This document shows positions 9,015 to 17,770 of a DNA stretch of 64,000 nt, in pieces; positions within the stretch are counted from its first letter, which is position 1; every line of letters starts with the position of its first letter. The stretch is from Allofrancisella frigidaquae (GTDB lineage Bacteria > Pseudomonadota > Gammaproteobacteria > Francisellales > Francisellaceae), in contig NZ_CP038017.1 in the NCBI RefSeq assembly GCF_012222825.1, positions 1,302,001-1,366,000 of the forward strand, in the 5' to 3' direction. The position numbers were made by a program, and so were the translations under genes. The notes under the pieces are model-generated. The model was given only the letters and a program-made list of their open reading frames with translations, was not told where the DNA came from and did no database searches.

Positions 9015-10033
9015 TCTTTTTTAACCAAGTTTGCAGCATAAGCTCTAGCTCCTATCAATCCAACGTCTGTATTCATTATTATGTGGATTGGAAAATCTTT
9101 CATCATTGCTGACATTCTCCCTTTATCTCTAAATTTTTCCAAAAATTTGCTTTCTTTAATCTGATCAATAAGTCTTGGTGCAATACCTCCGGCAATATAT
9201 AAACCCCTAAATGGTAAGCTTGTTAAAGCTAGATTACCTGCAATTGATCCATAAATACTCAAAAATATATCTACAGCTCTTGAAGCAGATGGTTCTTTAT
9301 ATTCTATAGCATACTTAACTATTATTGCTGCTTTATCTGAATCTGAAACTTTAAATAGGTCTCTACGTAAACTGGTACATTCTGGTTGATTATATAATGG
9401 GTTTCTAACTACATATTTATAAATATTATAAATACCATAACCACTACAAAACCTTTCCGGAGAAACTCTGTGTAAAGTCTTACGCATAAATTTAAATAAT
9501 TCAACCTGCTCATCATCAACTGGAGGGAAATCAACATGCCCTCCTTCAGTTTTGTAAACTCTAGGCTTATGGTTTTCATCATAACTCACCAAACACATTC
9601 CAAGCCCAGTTCCTGCACCAATAACTGCACAAAGGCTATTATCATCTTTTTTACCTTCTTGAACAGTGATAATATCCTTTTGTCGATCTAATCTTTCAAT
9701 ACCATAGCCAATGGCTTCAAAATCATTTATCACTTTGACTTTACTTTTATCAATACCTAAACCCTCAGCAACGTATTGCTCTGAAACCATCCATGGCAAA
9801 TTTGTAATTTCGACCTCTCCATCTACCACAAAACCAGCAACAGCTAAGCAGACAGAATCAATTTTTCCAGCCAAATCAATTGCAGATAAAAAAATATCAA
9901 TAACATCAGATAGACAATTAAAATCTGCTCCTTTGTATTTTCTTACAGCTATACTTTGAGTTTTACCATTTTCCAACTGAGAAACTTCTAATCTAGTATT
10001 AGTTCCTCCAATATCTCCAGATAATATATACAT
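9011..10033 (-). CDS. glk: Glucokinase
   Basis: Phosphorylates glucose with ATP to glucose 6-phosphate in the cytosol. The 340-residue protein starts with the phosphate-binding DIGGTNTR motif, contains VINDFEAIGYGI with the catalytic Asp region, CAVIGAGTGLGM, and the TEGGHVDFPP segment that contacts the sugar. This is the proteobacterial Glk family rather than the ROK family, which lacks this layout. The length fits the slightly longer gammaproteobacterial form. It is divergent from ubiE with about 96 bp between them. Confidence 0.95.
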   Translation of the reverse strand: MYILSGDIGGTNTRLEVSQLENGKTQSIAVRKYKGADFNCLSDVIDIFLSAIDLAGKIDSVCLAVAGFVVDGEVEITNLPWMVSEQYVAEGLGIDKSKVKVINDFEAIGYGIERLDRQKDIITVQEGKKDDNSLCAVIGAGTGLGMCLVSYDENHKPRVYKTEGGHVDFPPVDDEQVELFKFMRKTLHRVSPERFCSGYGIYNIYKYVVRNPLYNQPECTSLRRDLFKVSDSDKAAIIVKYAIEYKEPSASRAVDIFLSIYGSIAGNLALTSLPFRGLYIAGGIAPRLIDQIKESKFLEKFRDKGRMSAMMKDFPIHIIMNTDVGLIGARAYAANLVKKD

Positions 10034-10129
10034 AAACCCTATTTCCCTTATTTACTATCTTGCCAGTACAAATATATGATATTCTGCTATAATTAGACAA
10101 TAACTAATATATCATAAATCTTAGTCTAA

Positions 10130-10882
10130 ATGTCTAAAGAAAATAAAACCACAGATTTTGGCTTTACAGAAGTACCATGGGAAGAAAAACAAAAAAAAGT
10201 TGCTGGAGTTTTTCACTCAGTTGCAGCTAAATACGACCTAATGAATGACTTAATGTCTTTTGGAATACATCGAATATGGAAAAAGCAAACAATCTCAAAA
10301 GCTGGTATTCGTAAAGGAGATAGAGTTCTAGATTTAGCAGGCGGTACAGGAGATTTAGCTTATAAGTTTTGTCAGCTAGTAGGTTTTCAAGGTAAAGTTG
10401 TTCTTAGCGACATTAACTCCTCTATGTTAGAAGTTGGTAAAGAAAAACTAACTAATAAAGGTTGTGTTGGAAATATTGAATATGTACAAGCAAATGCTGA
10501 ATACTTACCATTTCCTGATAACTTTTTTGATTGCATAACTATATCTTTTGGTTTAAGGAACGTTACAGACAAAGATAAGGCTCTAGCTTCTATGTGTAGA
10601 GTTTTAAAGCCAGGTGGTAGATTACTAGTTTTAGAGTTCTCTAAACCTATAATACCTATGCTTGCTAAAATTTATGATGAATACTCTTTTAAAGCATTAC
10701 CTTTTTTAGGAAAAATTATTACACAAGATGCTGATAGCTATAAATATCTAGCAGAATCAATACGCAAGCATCCTGACCAAGAAACTTTAAAACAAATGAT
10801 GTTAGCTGCTGGGTTTGATAGTGTTGAATATCAAAATATGACTGGTGGTATAGTCGCTTTACACAATGGATATAAATACTAA
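10130..10882 (+). CDS. ubiE: Ubiquinone/menaquinone C-methyltransferase UbiE
   Basis: A SAM-dependent C-methyltransferase of ubiquinone biosynthesis. The 250-residue protein has the family N-terminus with [24 protein letters not shown] motif [14 protein letters not shown] near residues 66-78, and the C-terminal [13 protein letters not shown]. It is the first gene of a tight ubiE-ubiJ-ubiB cluster, with a 2-bp gap to ubiJ. A TATAAT box at 10088-10093 lies in the upstream region shared with glk. Confidence 0.97.
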   Translation: MSKENKTTDFGFTEVPWEEKQKKVAGVFHSVAAKYDLMNDLMSFGIHRIWKKQTISKAGIRKGDRVLDLAGGTGDLAYKFCQLVGFQGKVVLSDINSSMLEVGKEKLTNKGCVGNIEYVQANAEYLPFPDNFFDCITISFGLRNVTDKDKALASMCRVLKPGGRLLVLEFSKPIIPMLAKIYDEYSFKALPFLGKIITQDADSYKYLAESIRKHPDQETLKQMMLAAGFDSVEYQNMTGGIVALHNGYKY

Positions 10883-10884
10883 GA

Positions 10885-11472
10885 ATGATAGAAACCATTA
10901 ACAAAGCTTTAAATTTAATAACCAAACTTGACCCACAAGCTAGTCACTTACTACTTCCTTTAGAGAATAAGTCACTAGCTATACGCTTTAGTGATATAGA
11001 CTACATAGTTTCTATAAACATAAAGAATCAACACATATACGCTACCGACTCCACTTCAGAAAATACTTTAAGTGGCAAGTTAGCTCACGTTATAGAGTTA
11101 ATATTTAATAAAAACCTACAAGAGCTTTTAATAGCTAAAAAACTAGACTACAAAGGCAGCTTAAAAGCACTCAACGAGTTTAATCATTTTTTTAATGCTC
11201 TTGATATTGATATAATCTACAAAATTTCGCAAATTACAAGCCCAAGCTTTGCTAACCTAGTTGCAAAACCATTTAACAAAGCTAGAGAATATTTACGAAT
11301 ATCTCGTCAAGAAACTATCATTGATATAAAAGATTACTTAACTGAAGAAAAACAGCTACTAATTTCACAAAATGAAATAAATATCTTCTATCGTGAGATT
11401 CAAGAATTAAAGCAATCGGTTGATAGAATAGATTTGAAACTAAAGTTATTACAAGGTTTGTATAATGATTAA
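10885..11472 (+). CDS. ubiJ: Ubiquinone biosynthesis accessory factor UbiJ
   Basis: A 195-residue protein with an N-terminal SCP2-like lipid-binding fold and a predicted coiled coil at the C-terminus (REIQELKQSVDRIDLKLKLL). Position between ubiE and ubiB is the diagnostic context. UbiJ binds polyprenyl lipids and is part of the Ubi complex that matures ubiquinone intermediates. The sequence alone is weakly conserved, so the call rests on both fold features and gene order. Its end overlaps ubiB by 8 bp. Confidence 0.9.
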   Translation: MIETINKALNLITKLDPQASHLLLPLENKSLAIRFSDIDYIVSINIKNQHIYATDSTSENTLSGKLAHVIELIFNKNLQELLIAKKLDYKGSLKALNEFNHFFNALDIDIIYKISQITSPSFANLVAKPFNKAREYLRISRQETIIDIKDYLTEEKQLLISQNEINIFYREIQELKQSVDRIDLKLKLLQGLYND

Positions 11473-13117
11473 AAAATTTTTCAGACTTATTTATATTTTT
11501 TATATCGTCAATAAATACTGCTTATTTAATGAACCAGTACGAGCTACAAATCTAAAATCTTTAAGGGCTATACTTTTTCTAAATCCTTTCTACTATTCAA
11601 GAAGAGTTAGAAAACTAGACCATGGTGTACGCATACGTGAAGCTTTAGAAAAGCTAGGGCCTATATTTATTAAATTTGGACAAGCTTTATCTATTAGAGC
11701 TGACTTACTACCTCCAGAAGTAATAAAAGAAGTTGCAAAGCTACAAGATGATGTACCTCCCTTTGATAGTAAACTTGCAATGCAACAAATTGAAAAAGCA
11801 ACTAAACAAACTATTAAAGACATATTTAGTGAGTTTAACGAATCTCCACTAGCTTCTGCATCAGTAGCGCAAGTACATAGCGCCACTCTTCATAGTGGTG
11901 AAGAAGTTGTAGTTAAAGTTCTGCGTCCAAACATTGAGAAAATCCTTAAACTTGATACTTCTTTGATGCTAATTTTTGCTAAAGGACTTCGACTACTAAA
12001 AGAAATAAGAAGATTTAAACCTGTTGAAATTGTTAGTGAAATTAACCAAAGTTTTTTTGACGAGCTAGATCTTGTAAGAGAAGCTGCAAATGCTTCTCAA
12101 TTACGTAGAAATTTTGAAAATAGTCCTATACATTACGTCCCTAAAATTTACTGGGAATATACTAGCTCTACTGTAATGGTGATGGAAAAGGTTAGTGGTG
12201 TTAGCGTTTCAGACATAGAAACTTTAGACTCCCTAGGAGTTGATCGACGTTTACTAGCAAAAAGAGGTGTAGAGATTTTCTACTCTCAAGTTTTTGATGA
12301 CTGTTTTTTTCATGCTGATATGCATCCTGGAAACATGTTTATAGATGTAACAAACCCGGCCGACCCTAAATACATATCTATAGATTTTGGTATTGTTGGT
12401 ACCCTAAATAGAGAAGACCAACGCTATTTAGCTGGAAATTTTTTAGCTTTCTTTAAGCGTGATTACAGAAAAGTTGCTGAATTGCATATTGAATCTGGCT
12501 GGGTACCAGCTAATACGCGTGTTGATGTACTAGAATCAGCAATTCGGACAGTTTGTGAACCTATATTTGAAAGACCTATGAAAGAAATTTCTCTTGGTTA
12601 TACTTTAATGCAACTATTTAACGTCGCAAGAAGATTTGAGATGAATATCCAACCTCAACTAACTTTGCTACAAAAAACTTTATTCCATGTTGAAGGACTA
12701 GGGCAAAAATTATGCCCTGAATTAAATATTTGGGAAACCTCTCGCCCTATTTTAGAAAAATGGATGAAAGAGCAGATGGGGCTTAGAGGCTTTTACCATC
12801 GTTCTATAGAAAATATGCCTAGAGTTAGTGACAAACTTCCAGAGTTACCACGTATAGTTTTTGATATCTTGCAACAAACTCAAGCTAATCTAAAAAAAGA
12901 AAAACATGTATCTTACATAAAAATTCCACGAAAAAAACCTAGAAAATGGCCTTTAGTTTTAGGGCTTGGGTTGACAGGCTTAGGTATGTGGTATGGTTTA
13001 TATGCTGATCCCACTCCTTTAGTAAAACTACAAGAATTTATAGAAACCCATCACAATGGATTTATTGCTACAGGAGTAGTTTTTTTAATTTACTATATTT
13101 TAAAGAAGGAGAAATAA
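11465..13117 (+). CDS. ubiB: Ubiquinone biosynthesis protein kinase-like UbiB
   Basis: An atypical ADCK/UbiB protein-kinase-like ATPase required for ubiquinone synthesis. The 550-residue protein has the family KxGQ signature (KFGQALSIRADLLPPEV near residue 70), the Ala-rich nucleotide loop (SASVAQVHSA), FHADMHPGNMF, and DFGIVG near residue 306. Two hydrophobic helices at the extreme C-terminus anchor it to the inner membrane. It overlaps ubiJ by 8 bp and is followed 3 bp later by a HIT-family gene. Confidence 0.97.
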   Translation: MIKKFFRLIYIFYIVNKYCLFNEPVRATNLKSLRAILFLNPFYYSRRVRKLDHGVRIREALEKLGPIFIKFGQALSIRADLLPPEVIKEVAKLQDDVPPFDSKLAMQQIEKATKQTIKDIFSEFNESPLASASVAQVHSATLHSGEEVVVKVLRPNIEKILKLDTSLMLIFAKGLRLLKEIRRFKPVEIVSEINQSFFDELDLVREAANASQLRRNFENSPIHYVPKIYWEYTSSTVMVMEKVSGVSVSDIETLDSLGVDRRLLAKRGVEIFYSQVFDDCFFHADMHPGNMFIDVTNPADPKYISIDFGIVGTLNREDQRYLAGNFLAFFKRDYRKVAELHIESGWVPANTRVDVLESAIRTVCEPIFERPMKEISLGYTLMQLFNVARRFEMNIQPQLTLLQKTLFHVEGLGQKLCPELNIWETSRPILEKWMKEQMGLRGFYHRSIENMPRVSDKLPELPRIVFDILQQTQANLKKEKHVSYIKIPRKKPRKWPLVLGLGLTGLGMWYGLYADPTPLVKLQEFIETHHNGFIATGVVFLIYYILKKEK

Positions 13118-13120
13118 AAA

Positions 13121-13459
13121 ATGTCTGACTGTATCTTCTGTAAAATTATCACAGGTGAAATTCCATGCAACAAAGTTTATGAAGATGATAGTTTTTTAGC
13201 TTTTCATGATATCAATCCTGCTGCAGATATCCATGTACTAGTCATACCTAAAAAGCATATAGCTAGCTTAAATGAGTTATCTATACAAGACCAAGAGCTT
13301 ATGGGTGAATTTATGTTAATTATCCCAAAAATCGCTAAGCATTTAGGACTAAAAGGTTTTAAAACTGTTATAAACACAGGTAAAGAAGGCGGTCAAATGG
13401 TATTTCATTTCCATGCTCATATACTAGGTGGTAAAATACATATGAGACTGCCTGAGTAA
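13121..13459 (+). CDS. hinT: HIT-family purine nucleoside phosphoramidase (HinT-like)
   Basis: A 112-residue histidine-triad nucleotide hydrolase. The N-terminus has CIFCKIITGEIPCNKVYEDD with paired Cys residues, and the active site FHFHAHILGG carries the H-x-H-x-H triad near residues 95-99. The length and arrangement fit HinT, which hydrolyses AMP-lysine-type phosphoramidates. A good GGAG site precedes the start. It is the last gene of the ubiE cluster and converges with comF. Confidence 0.93.
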   Translation: MSDCIFCKIITGEIPCNKVYEDDSFLAFHDINPAADIHVLVIPKKHIASLNELSIQDQELMGEFMLIIPKIAKHLGLKGFKTVINTGKEGGQMVFHFHAHILGGKIHMRLPE

Positions 13460-13471
13460 TCTAAGAATACT

Positions 13472-14128
13472 CTACCCCGCCCTTACTAAGGTGATTATAG
13501 ATATCTTGTCAATCTGACTTCCTTTTTTAATAGTTTGAACAAATTCTTTTAAAGTTGACCCTGTTGTTAATACATCATCAAAAACTACTAAGTGTTTTGC
13601 TTGTATTGGCTTATTTAACTTAAAAACTCCTTTTATCTGATCTATACGTTTTTGCTTAGAAGATTTTGATTGAGGTTTTGTATACTTAACTCTTTTATAA
13701 TTTGTGAAAGTTGTTGGGATATTAGTATATTGTGAGAGTTTATTAGCTAGAAGCTCTGCTTGATTAAAACCACGGTATAAATACCTAAATCTATGGATCG
13801 GTACTGCAGCTATAGCGTCGATATCAACTAACTCCTTATCAATAGAATTTTGCCACCATATAGATATTAATTTATCAAATATTGATTCTACTAATAAATC
13901 CTTATGAAATTTTAGTTTCTTGAGTAAATACTTAACTTCTGCAGTGTAGTTAAGTAAATAATAATAATCATACTCCCCACAATCAAGTTCTAGTGTTTCT
14001 TTGTTAAAATTTAAATGGCTAGCCAAATCATCAGAACAATACTCACAAATAATATCGTCTGAGCTTTGTCTACATAGTAAGCAACTTTGTTTAAGGAGTA
14101 TTTTTATTATTTTTGGTATAATCACCAT
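13472..14128 (-). CDS. comF: ComF-family phosphoribosyltransferase-like protein
   Basis: A 218-residue ComF/GntX-family protein. Four Cys residues at 16, 19, 28 and 31 form the N-terminal zinc knuckle, and the C-terminal half has the PRPP-loop signature VVFDDVLTTGSTLKEF around residues 183-198. FNQAELLANKLS is the other family-conserved part. ComF takes part in DNA uptake in naturally competent bacteria. It diverges from the methyltransferase-like gene with only 28 bp between the two starts. Confidence 0.92.
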   Translation of the reverse strand: MVIIPKIIKILLKQSCLLCRQSSDDIICEYCSDDLASHLNFNKETLELDCGEYDYYYLLNYTAEVKYLLKKLKFHKDLLVESIFDKLISIWWQNSIDKELVDIDAIAAVPIHRFRYLYRGFNQAELLANKLSQYTNIPTTFTNYKRVKYTKPQSKSSKQKRIDQIKGVFKLNKPIQAKHLVVFDDVLTTGSTLKEFVQTIKKGSQIDKISIITLVRAG

Positions 14129-14156
14129 ATAACTAGCTACCTTTTATAAAAAACTT

Positions 14157-14942
14157 ATGTTTAATTATAACCTTTTTCTAAAGTTACAATCTAGTAAACC
14201 TGCTACTAAGGTTCACCAAGAGTCTTTTATAAAAAATGAAATTGCTCAAAGGTTATTAAGCAGACTTGAGTTCATAAAATTAAAACCTAACAATATTTTA
14301 GTCGACGGTTACAGCGATGAACAATATCAAAATATTTTGAGCTTACGATTTCCTACAAGCAAAATACACAAACAACCAGGCCACCACATTAGATTTGACC
14401 TTATTGTCTCAAACTCGACAATCCACTTAACAGATAACATAGCTAATAAACTAGAGTATTATTATGAATCGTTAAATGATGATGGCATACTGCTGTTTTC
14501 AACTTTTGGCGATAGAACTTTTAGTAGTTTTAACAAAACTTTTGCTGAGATAGATAATCTAAAACATACCAATACCATGATAGATGCATTAACGTGGGGA
14601 AATACTCTACAGGCTAGCAAATATAAAACACCTGCAATAGAATCTGATCTTATAACTTTTACATACAAGTCTACAGAAACTCTATTTAATGATATACGTT
14701 CTCTAAACGAACCTCTATCTGATACCAAGATGCGAACAACTTTTACTGGTAAAAAACGCTGGCAAAAATTTATAAATAAACTTAGTAAAAATTTACAATT
14801 AGAAATAGAAGCCTTATATGGCTATGCTGTACGTAAAGCTAATGATAATAACGTTACTCCTCGACCAACTTCAAACAGAATAAGCTTAGATGATTTAAAA
14901 AAACAAATTATTGAATTTAAAAATACTACTAGCAATACATAA
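14157..14942 (+). CDS. Degenerate BioC/NDUFAF5-like methyltransferase fold protein
   Basis: A 261-residue cytosolic protein whose layout resembles BioC-type class I methyltransferases: an N-terminal helical lead, a mid-protein FDLIVSNSTIHLTDN (compare the usual 'SN..lqW.nd' motif of BioC), and LNDDGILLFSTFG (compare the usual 'L.pgG.l.fstfg'). The SAM-binding glycine loop is missing: the expected DLGCGTG position reads ILVDGYSDEQ. It may therefore not bind SAM. It is divergent from comF. I cannot decide between a degenerate BioC and a separate regulatory protein. Confidence 0.6.
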   Translation: MFNYNLFLKLQSSKPATKVHQESFIKNEIAQRLLSRLEFIKLKPNNILVDGYSDEQYQNILSLRFPTSKIHKQPGHHIRFDLIVSNSTIHLTDNIANKLEYYYESLNDDGILLFSTFGDRTFSSFNKTFAEIDNLKHTNTMIDALTWGNTLQASKYKTPAIESDLITFTYKSTETLFNDIRSLNEPLSDTKMRTTFTGKKRWQKFINKLSKNLQLEIEALYGYAVRKANDNNVTPRPTSNRISLDDLKKQIIEFKNTTSNT

Positions 14943-15519
14943 TTGCCATAGTTGAAATATCGCGCCAGTCTTGTGATGTACACATATTTGGCTTTGCTAA
15001 AGGTTGGCAGTAAGTTTGCCATGCACCATCACCATATTTCTTCATAATCAAACAATTTTTAAAACGTATTTCTTCATTTTTAAGCAACCCAACTGTAGTT
15101 ACATCCTCTATACGGTAGCCATCTTCTGATTGGTATTCTGATCTACTACTATTAACATTATCCTCTAAATTAGTTACTTGTGATGTTATTACACTAGTTG
15201 TTTTATTACCTTGCTCTGTTTCTTTTTCAAATGTTTCTTTGCCTAATATTTTTTCAGCTCTAGCCATTAGCTGATCATATTCTTGGTTCATATTTTTGCT
15301 AAACTGGTCCCATTCTTTTTTAGTGTGTTCAGGTAATTTCCCATTTCTGAGTTTTTCTACACTATTTTTATCAGTTTGTTCAGCTTGCTCACTGTCAGCT
15401 ACTGTACCCGCCAAACCAATAGTTTGAGATTCTAAATTAGTACTTCCAGCAGTGTCTGCATAAGCAAAACCCAAAGATATGGAAATAATTAAAAGAGTAA
15501 GTAATTTATTAATTTTCAT
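14929..15519 (-). CDS. Secreted protein of unknown function
   Basis: From ATG 15519 the protein has 196 residues and a clean Sec signal peptide (MKINKLLTLLIISISLGFAYA, cleavage before DT). Upstream Met codons would add hydrophobic residues unlike a signal peptide and overlap murB. The mature part is charged and Gln/Glu-rich in the middle, and the C-terminal 45 residues contain four Cys (CLIMKKYG, TYCQPL, NMCTSQ, final C), perhaps two disulfides. No family is recognised. It is the last gene after der-murA-murB on the minus strand, and its 3' end overlaps the convergent methyltransferase-like gene by 14 bp. Confidence 0.65.
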   Translation of the reverse strand: MKINKLLTLLIISISLGFAYADTAGSTNLESQTIGLAGTVADSEQAEQTDKNSVEKLRNGKLPEHTKKEWDQFSKNMNQEYDQLMARAEKILGKETFEKETEQGNKTTSVITSQVTNLEDNVNSSRSEYQSEDGYRIEDVTTVGLLKNEEIRFKNCLIMKKYGDGAWQTYCQPLAKPNMCTSQDWRDISTMAIMYC

Positions 15520-15602
15520 ATAACATATAAAAAGATTTTGTACGATTAAAAAAAGTATATTAAATATTGTGAATATAAAAAAGCCATTTTGCAATTGTAT
15601 CA

Positions 15603-16457
15603 TCAAATTACTATCTGTTCTTCATGTAACTCGATATTATAGTGCTTAAATATTTGATCTTTAATAAAGTTAATTAAAGCTAAAATTTCCTGACCAGTAG
15701 CTTCACCTTTATTAACAATAATCCCCCCATGTTTCGGGGAAATTTGCGCATCTCCTATAGATTTTCCCTTTAAACCAAGCTCCTGTACCATTACACCCAC
15801 TGGAATATTAGCCTGAGGTCTTTTAAAAACACTTCCTGCTGTAGGTTTTTGAGGTAAGTTAGCCAGACGCCGAGAATAAATGTCATTTAACTTATTTTTG
15901 ATCTCTTGCTTAGGTTTTTTTTCAAACTCAAATTCTGCTGACAAAATACACAGGTTACTCTTATCTTTAAACATTGAATACCTATATCCATATTCTATAT
16001 CTTTTTTTGCATAGTTTATAACCTCTTGTGTAAGAAGATCCAAAACTCTTACACTCTTGACACAAGTATAAATCTCATCACCATAAGCACCAGCATTCAT
16101 AATAAGTGCCCCACCAATACTAGCTGGAACATCATAAAATGTTTCTATTCCACTTAAACCGGATTTATATGTGGCTATAGCAAGATCTTGTAATAACGCT
16201 CCTGACTGCACATTGACTGTGCTTTCTTGAATTGTAAACGAATTAAAATTCTTACAAAAAATTACAAAAGCAACCTCATCATCATAATATTTTTTAGAAA
16301 AGATAATATTACTACCATTACCCAAAAAAAATATTTTCTCATGCTTATTGGCTATGGCTAAAACCTCCTCTTCACAACTTGGAAAATAAACATTCCTAGC
16401 AAAAGATTTAATTCTATAAGTATTATATTTCTCTAGAGATAAGTAATTTTCTGGCAT
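15603..16457 (-). CDS. murB: UDP-N-acetylenolpyruvoylglucosamine reductase MurB
   Basis: A FAD/NADPH-dependent reductase making UDP-MurNAc for peptidoglycan. The 284-residue protein fits the short type II family. It has an N-terminal NTYRIKSFAR, FAD-binding FFLGNGSNIIFS, the IPASIGGA-like DVPASIGGALIMNAGAYG, GYRYSMFK, the catalytic-Ser region GSVFKRP, and the final acidic HEEQIVI. It lies 8 bp downstream of murA, so two consecutive steps of the pathway are encoded together. Confidence 0.95.
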   Translation of the reverse strand: MPENYLSLEKYNTYRIKSFARNVYFPSCEEEVLAIANKHEKIFFLGNGSNIIFSKKYYDDEVAFVIFCKNFNSFTIQESTVNVQSGALLQDLAIATYKSGLSGIETFYDVPASIGGALIMNAGAYGDEIYTCVKSVRVLDLLTQEVINYAKKDIEYGYRYSMFKDKSNLCILSAEFEFEKKPKQEIKNKLNDIYSRRLANLPQKPTAGSVFKRPQANIPVGVMVQELGLKGKSIGDAQISPKHGGIIVNKGEATGQEILALINFIKDQIFKHYNIELHEEQIVI

Positions 16458-16465
16458 CGAGTCAC

Positions 16466-17770
16466 CTAAATATCTTGCTCTAGAAGCTCTATTTGCATAA
16501 AGTGCGACATATTATCTACAAGATTATCATAGCCTCTAAATATTTGATGGGCATTATTAATAGTAGAAAATTCATCCAGTAAAGAACCTGCCATCAAACA
16601 CGCCATACCAGCACGTAAATCCTTCACACTCATAACAGCTGCTCTAAGGTTTTCGTAGTCTTTTATTGGATTTATCTTTATAAGGTTATTATCAATAGAT
16701 AAATCAAAACCCATTTTACGAATCTGATAAACGTAATTAATACGCTCTGGATATACCGTATCTTGTATAGTGCTAGGACTGTTTGCTATAAGCAGCATAA
16801 CAGCATAGATCGGTTGCAAATCTGTAGGGAAATGCGGAAACGGCGCTGCAATTATGTCCACCCCGTTTAAACTACTATCCTTACCAAAAAATTTTATAGT
16901 TTTATTTTCTTGGTTATATTCCCAATTTGCTCCAGCATTAGTAAGCTTTTCTAAAGGTTTTTCAATATTGTAGATATCATATGTATTAATATTTGTGATT
17001 GTAACGTCCGTTTTATACAAATATGCCATAGCTGCGTAAGTCATAGCTTGGATACGATCAAATATAATCTCAAACTCACATCCTAAAAGTCTAGTTACCC
17101 CGTGTATTTTTATTTTTCTACTTCCAATATCAAAATCAATCCTTGCTCCACACTTATTTAGGTATTCTATTAAGGTAACCACTTCTGGTTCTAATGCAAC
17201 ATTTTCTAAAACCACCTCTGAACTACCTATCACCGCATACATCACTAAGTTCATCGTAGCACCAACAGACGGAAAAGGCATCTTAAACTCTGCGTTTTTT
17301 TCTTCTTTGTATATGACTTCAATATGCTCATCAGTTAATTTAACTTCTGCTCCTAAAGCTTCTAAGCCACTTAAATGAATATCAAAAGGCCTTTTTTCAC
17401 TAAAACTACATCCACCTGGAAAGCCAATCTTAACTTTACCCTTTTTCTTTAGCATTGAACCTAAAAGCATCAAAGAACAGCGCGTCTTTGAAGTCATTTC
17501 GCCACATAGTTCAAGTGGCTCTATAGTGACACTACTCGTGTCAATACTTACTTCTTCACCTTTTTCGGTAACTTTTGCACCAACGTTTTCTAAAATTTCC
17601 TTTGCGCCTTTATAGTCTAAAAGAGTAGTAGGGACATTAGTAAATTTTGTTTTTGTATCTGGAATTAAACTAGCAAAAATAAGGTGTAAAAGAGCATTTT
17701 TCGCCCCACTAATATTTATAGTTACATCAGAAGCAATATTATTTAGCTTTCTTACTCTTAGTACTTTCAT
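16466..17770 (-). CDS. murA: UDP-N-acetylglucosamine 1-carboxyvinyltransferase MurA
   Basis: Transfers enolpyruvate from PEP to UDP-GlcNAc, the first committed step of peptidoglycan synthesis. The 434-residue protein begins VTINISGAKNALLHL with the conserved Lys, and carries the PEP-reactive Cys at residue 121 in FPGGCSFSEKRPFD, so the fosfomycin target Cys is present. The family PFPTDLQP appears as HFPTDLQPIY. The start overlaps the end of der by 32 bp. The sequence is somewhat divergent (RCSLMLLGSML) but all key parts are there. Confidence 0.93.
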   Translation of the reverse strand: MKVLRVRKLNNIASDVTINISGAKNALLHLIFASLIPDTKTKFTNVPTTLLDYKGAKEILENVGAKVTEKGEEVSIDTSSVTIEPLELCGEMTSKTRCSLMLLGSMLKKKGKVKIGFPGGCSFSEKRPFDIHLSGLEALGAEVKLTDEHIEVIYKEEKNAEFKMPFPSVGATMNLVMYAVIGSSEVVLENVALEPEVVTLIEYLNKCGARIDFDIGSRKIKIHGVTRLLGCEFEIIFDRIQAMTYAAMAYLYKTDVTITNINTYDIYNIEKPLEKLTNAGANWEYNQENKTIKFFGKDSSLNGVDIIAAPFPHFPTDLQPIYAVMLLIANSPSTIQDTVYPERINYVYQIRKMGFDLSIDNNLIKINPIKDYENLRAAVMSVKDLRAGMACLMAGSLLDEFSTINNAHQIFRGYDNLVDNMSHFMQIELLEQDI

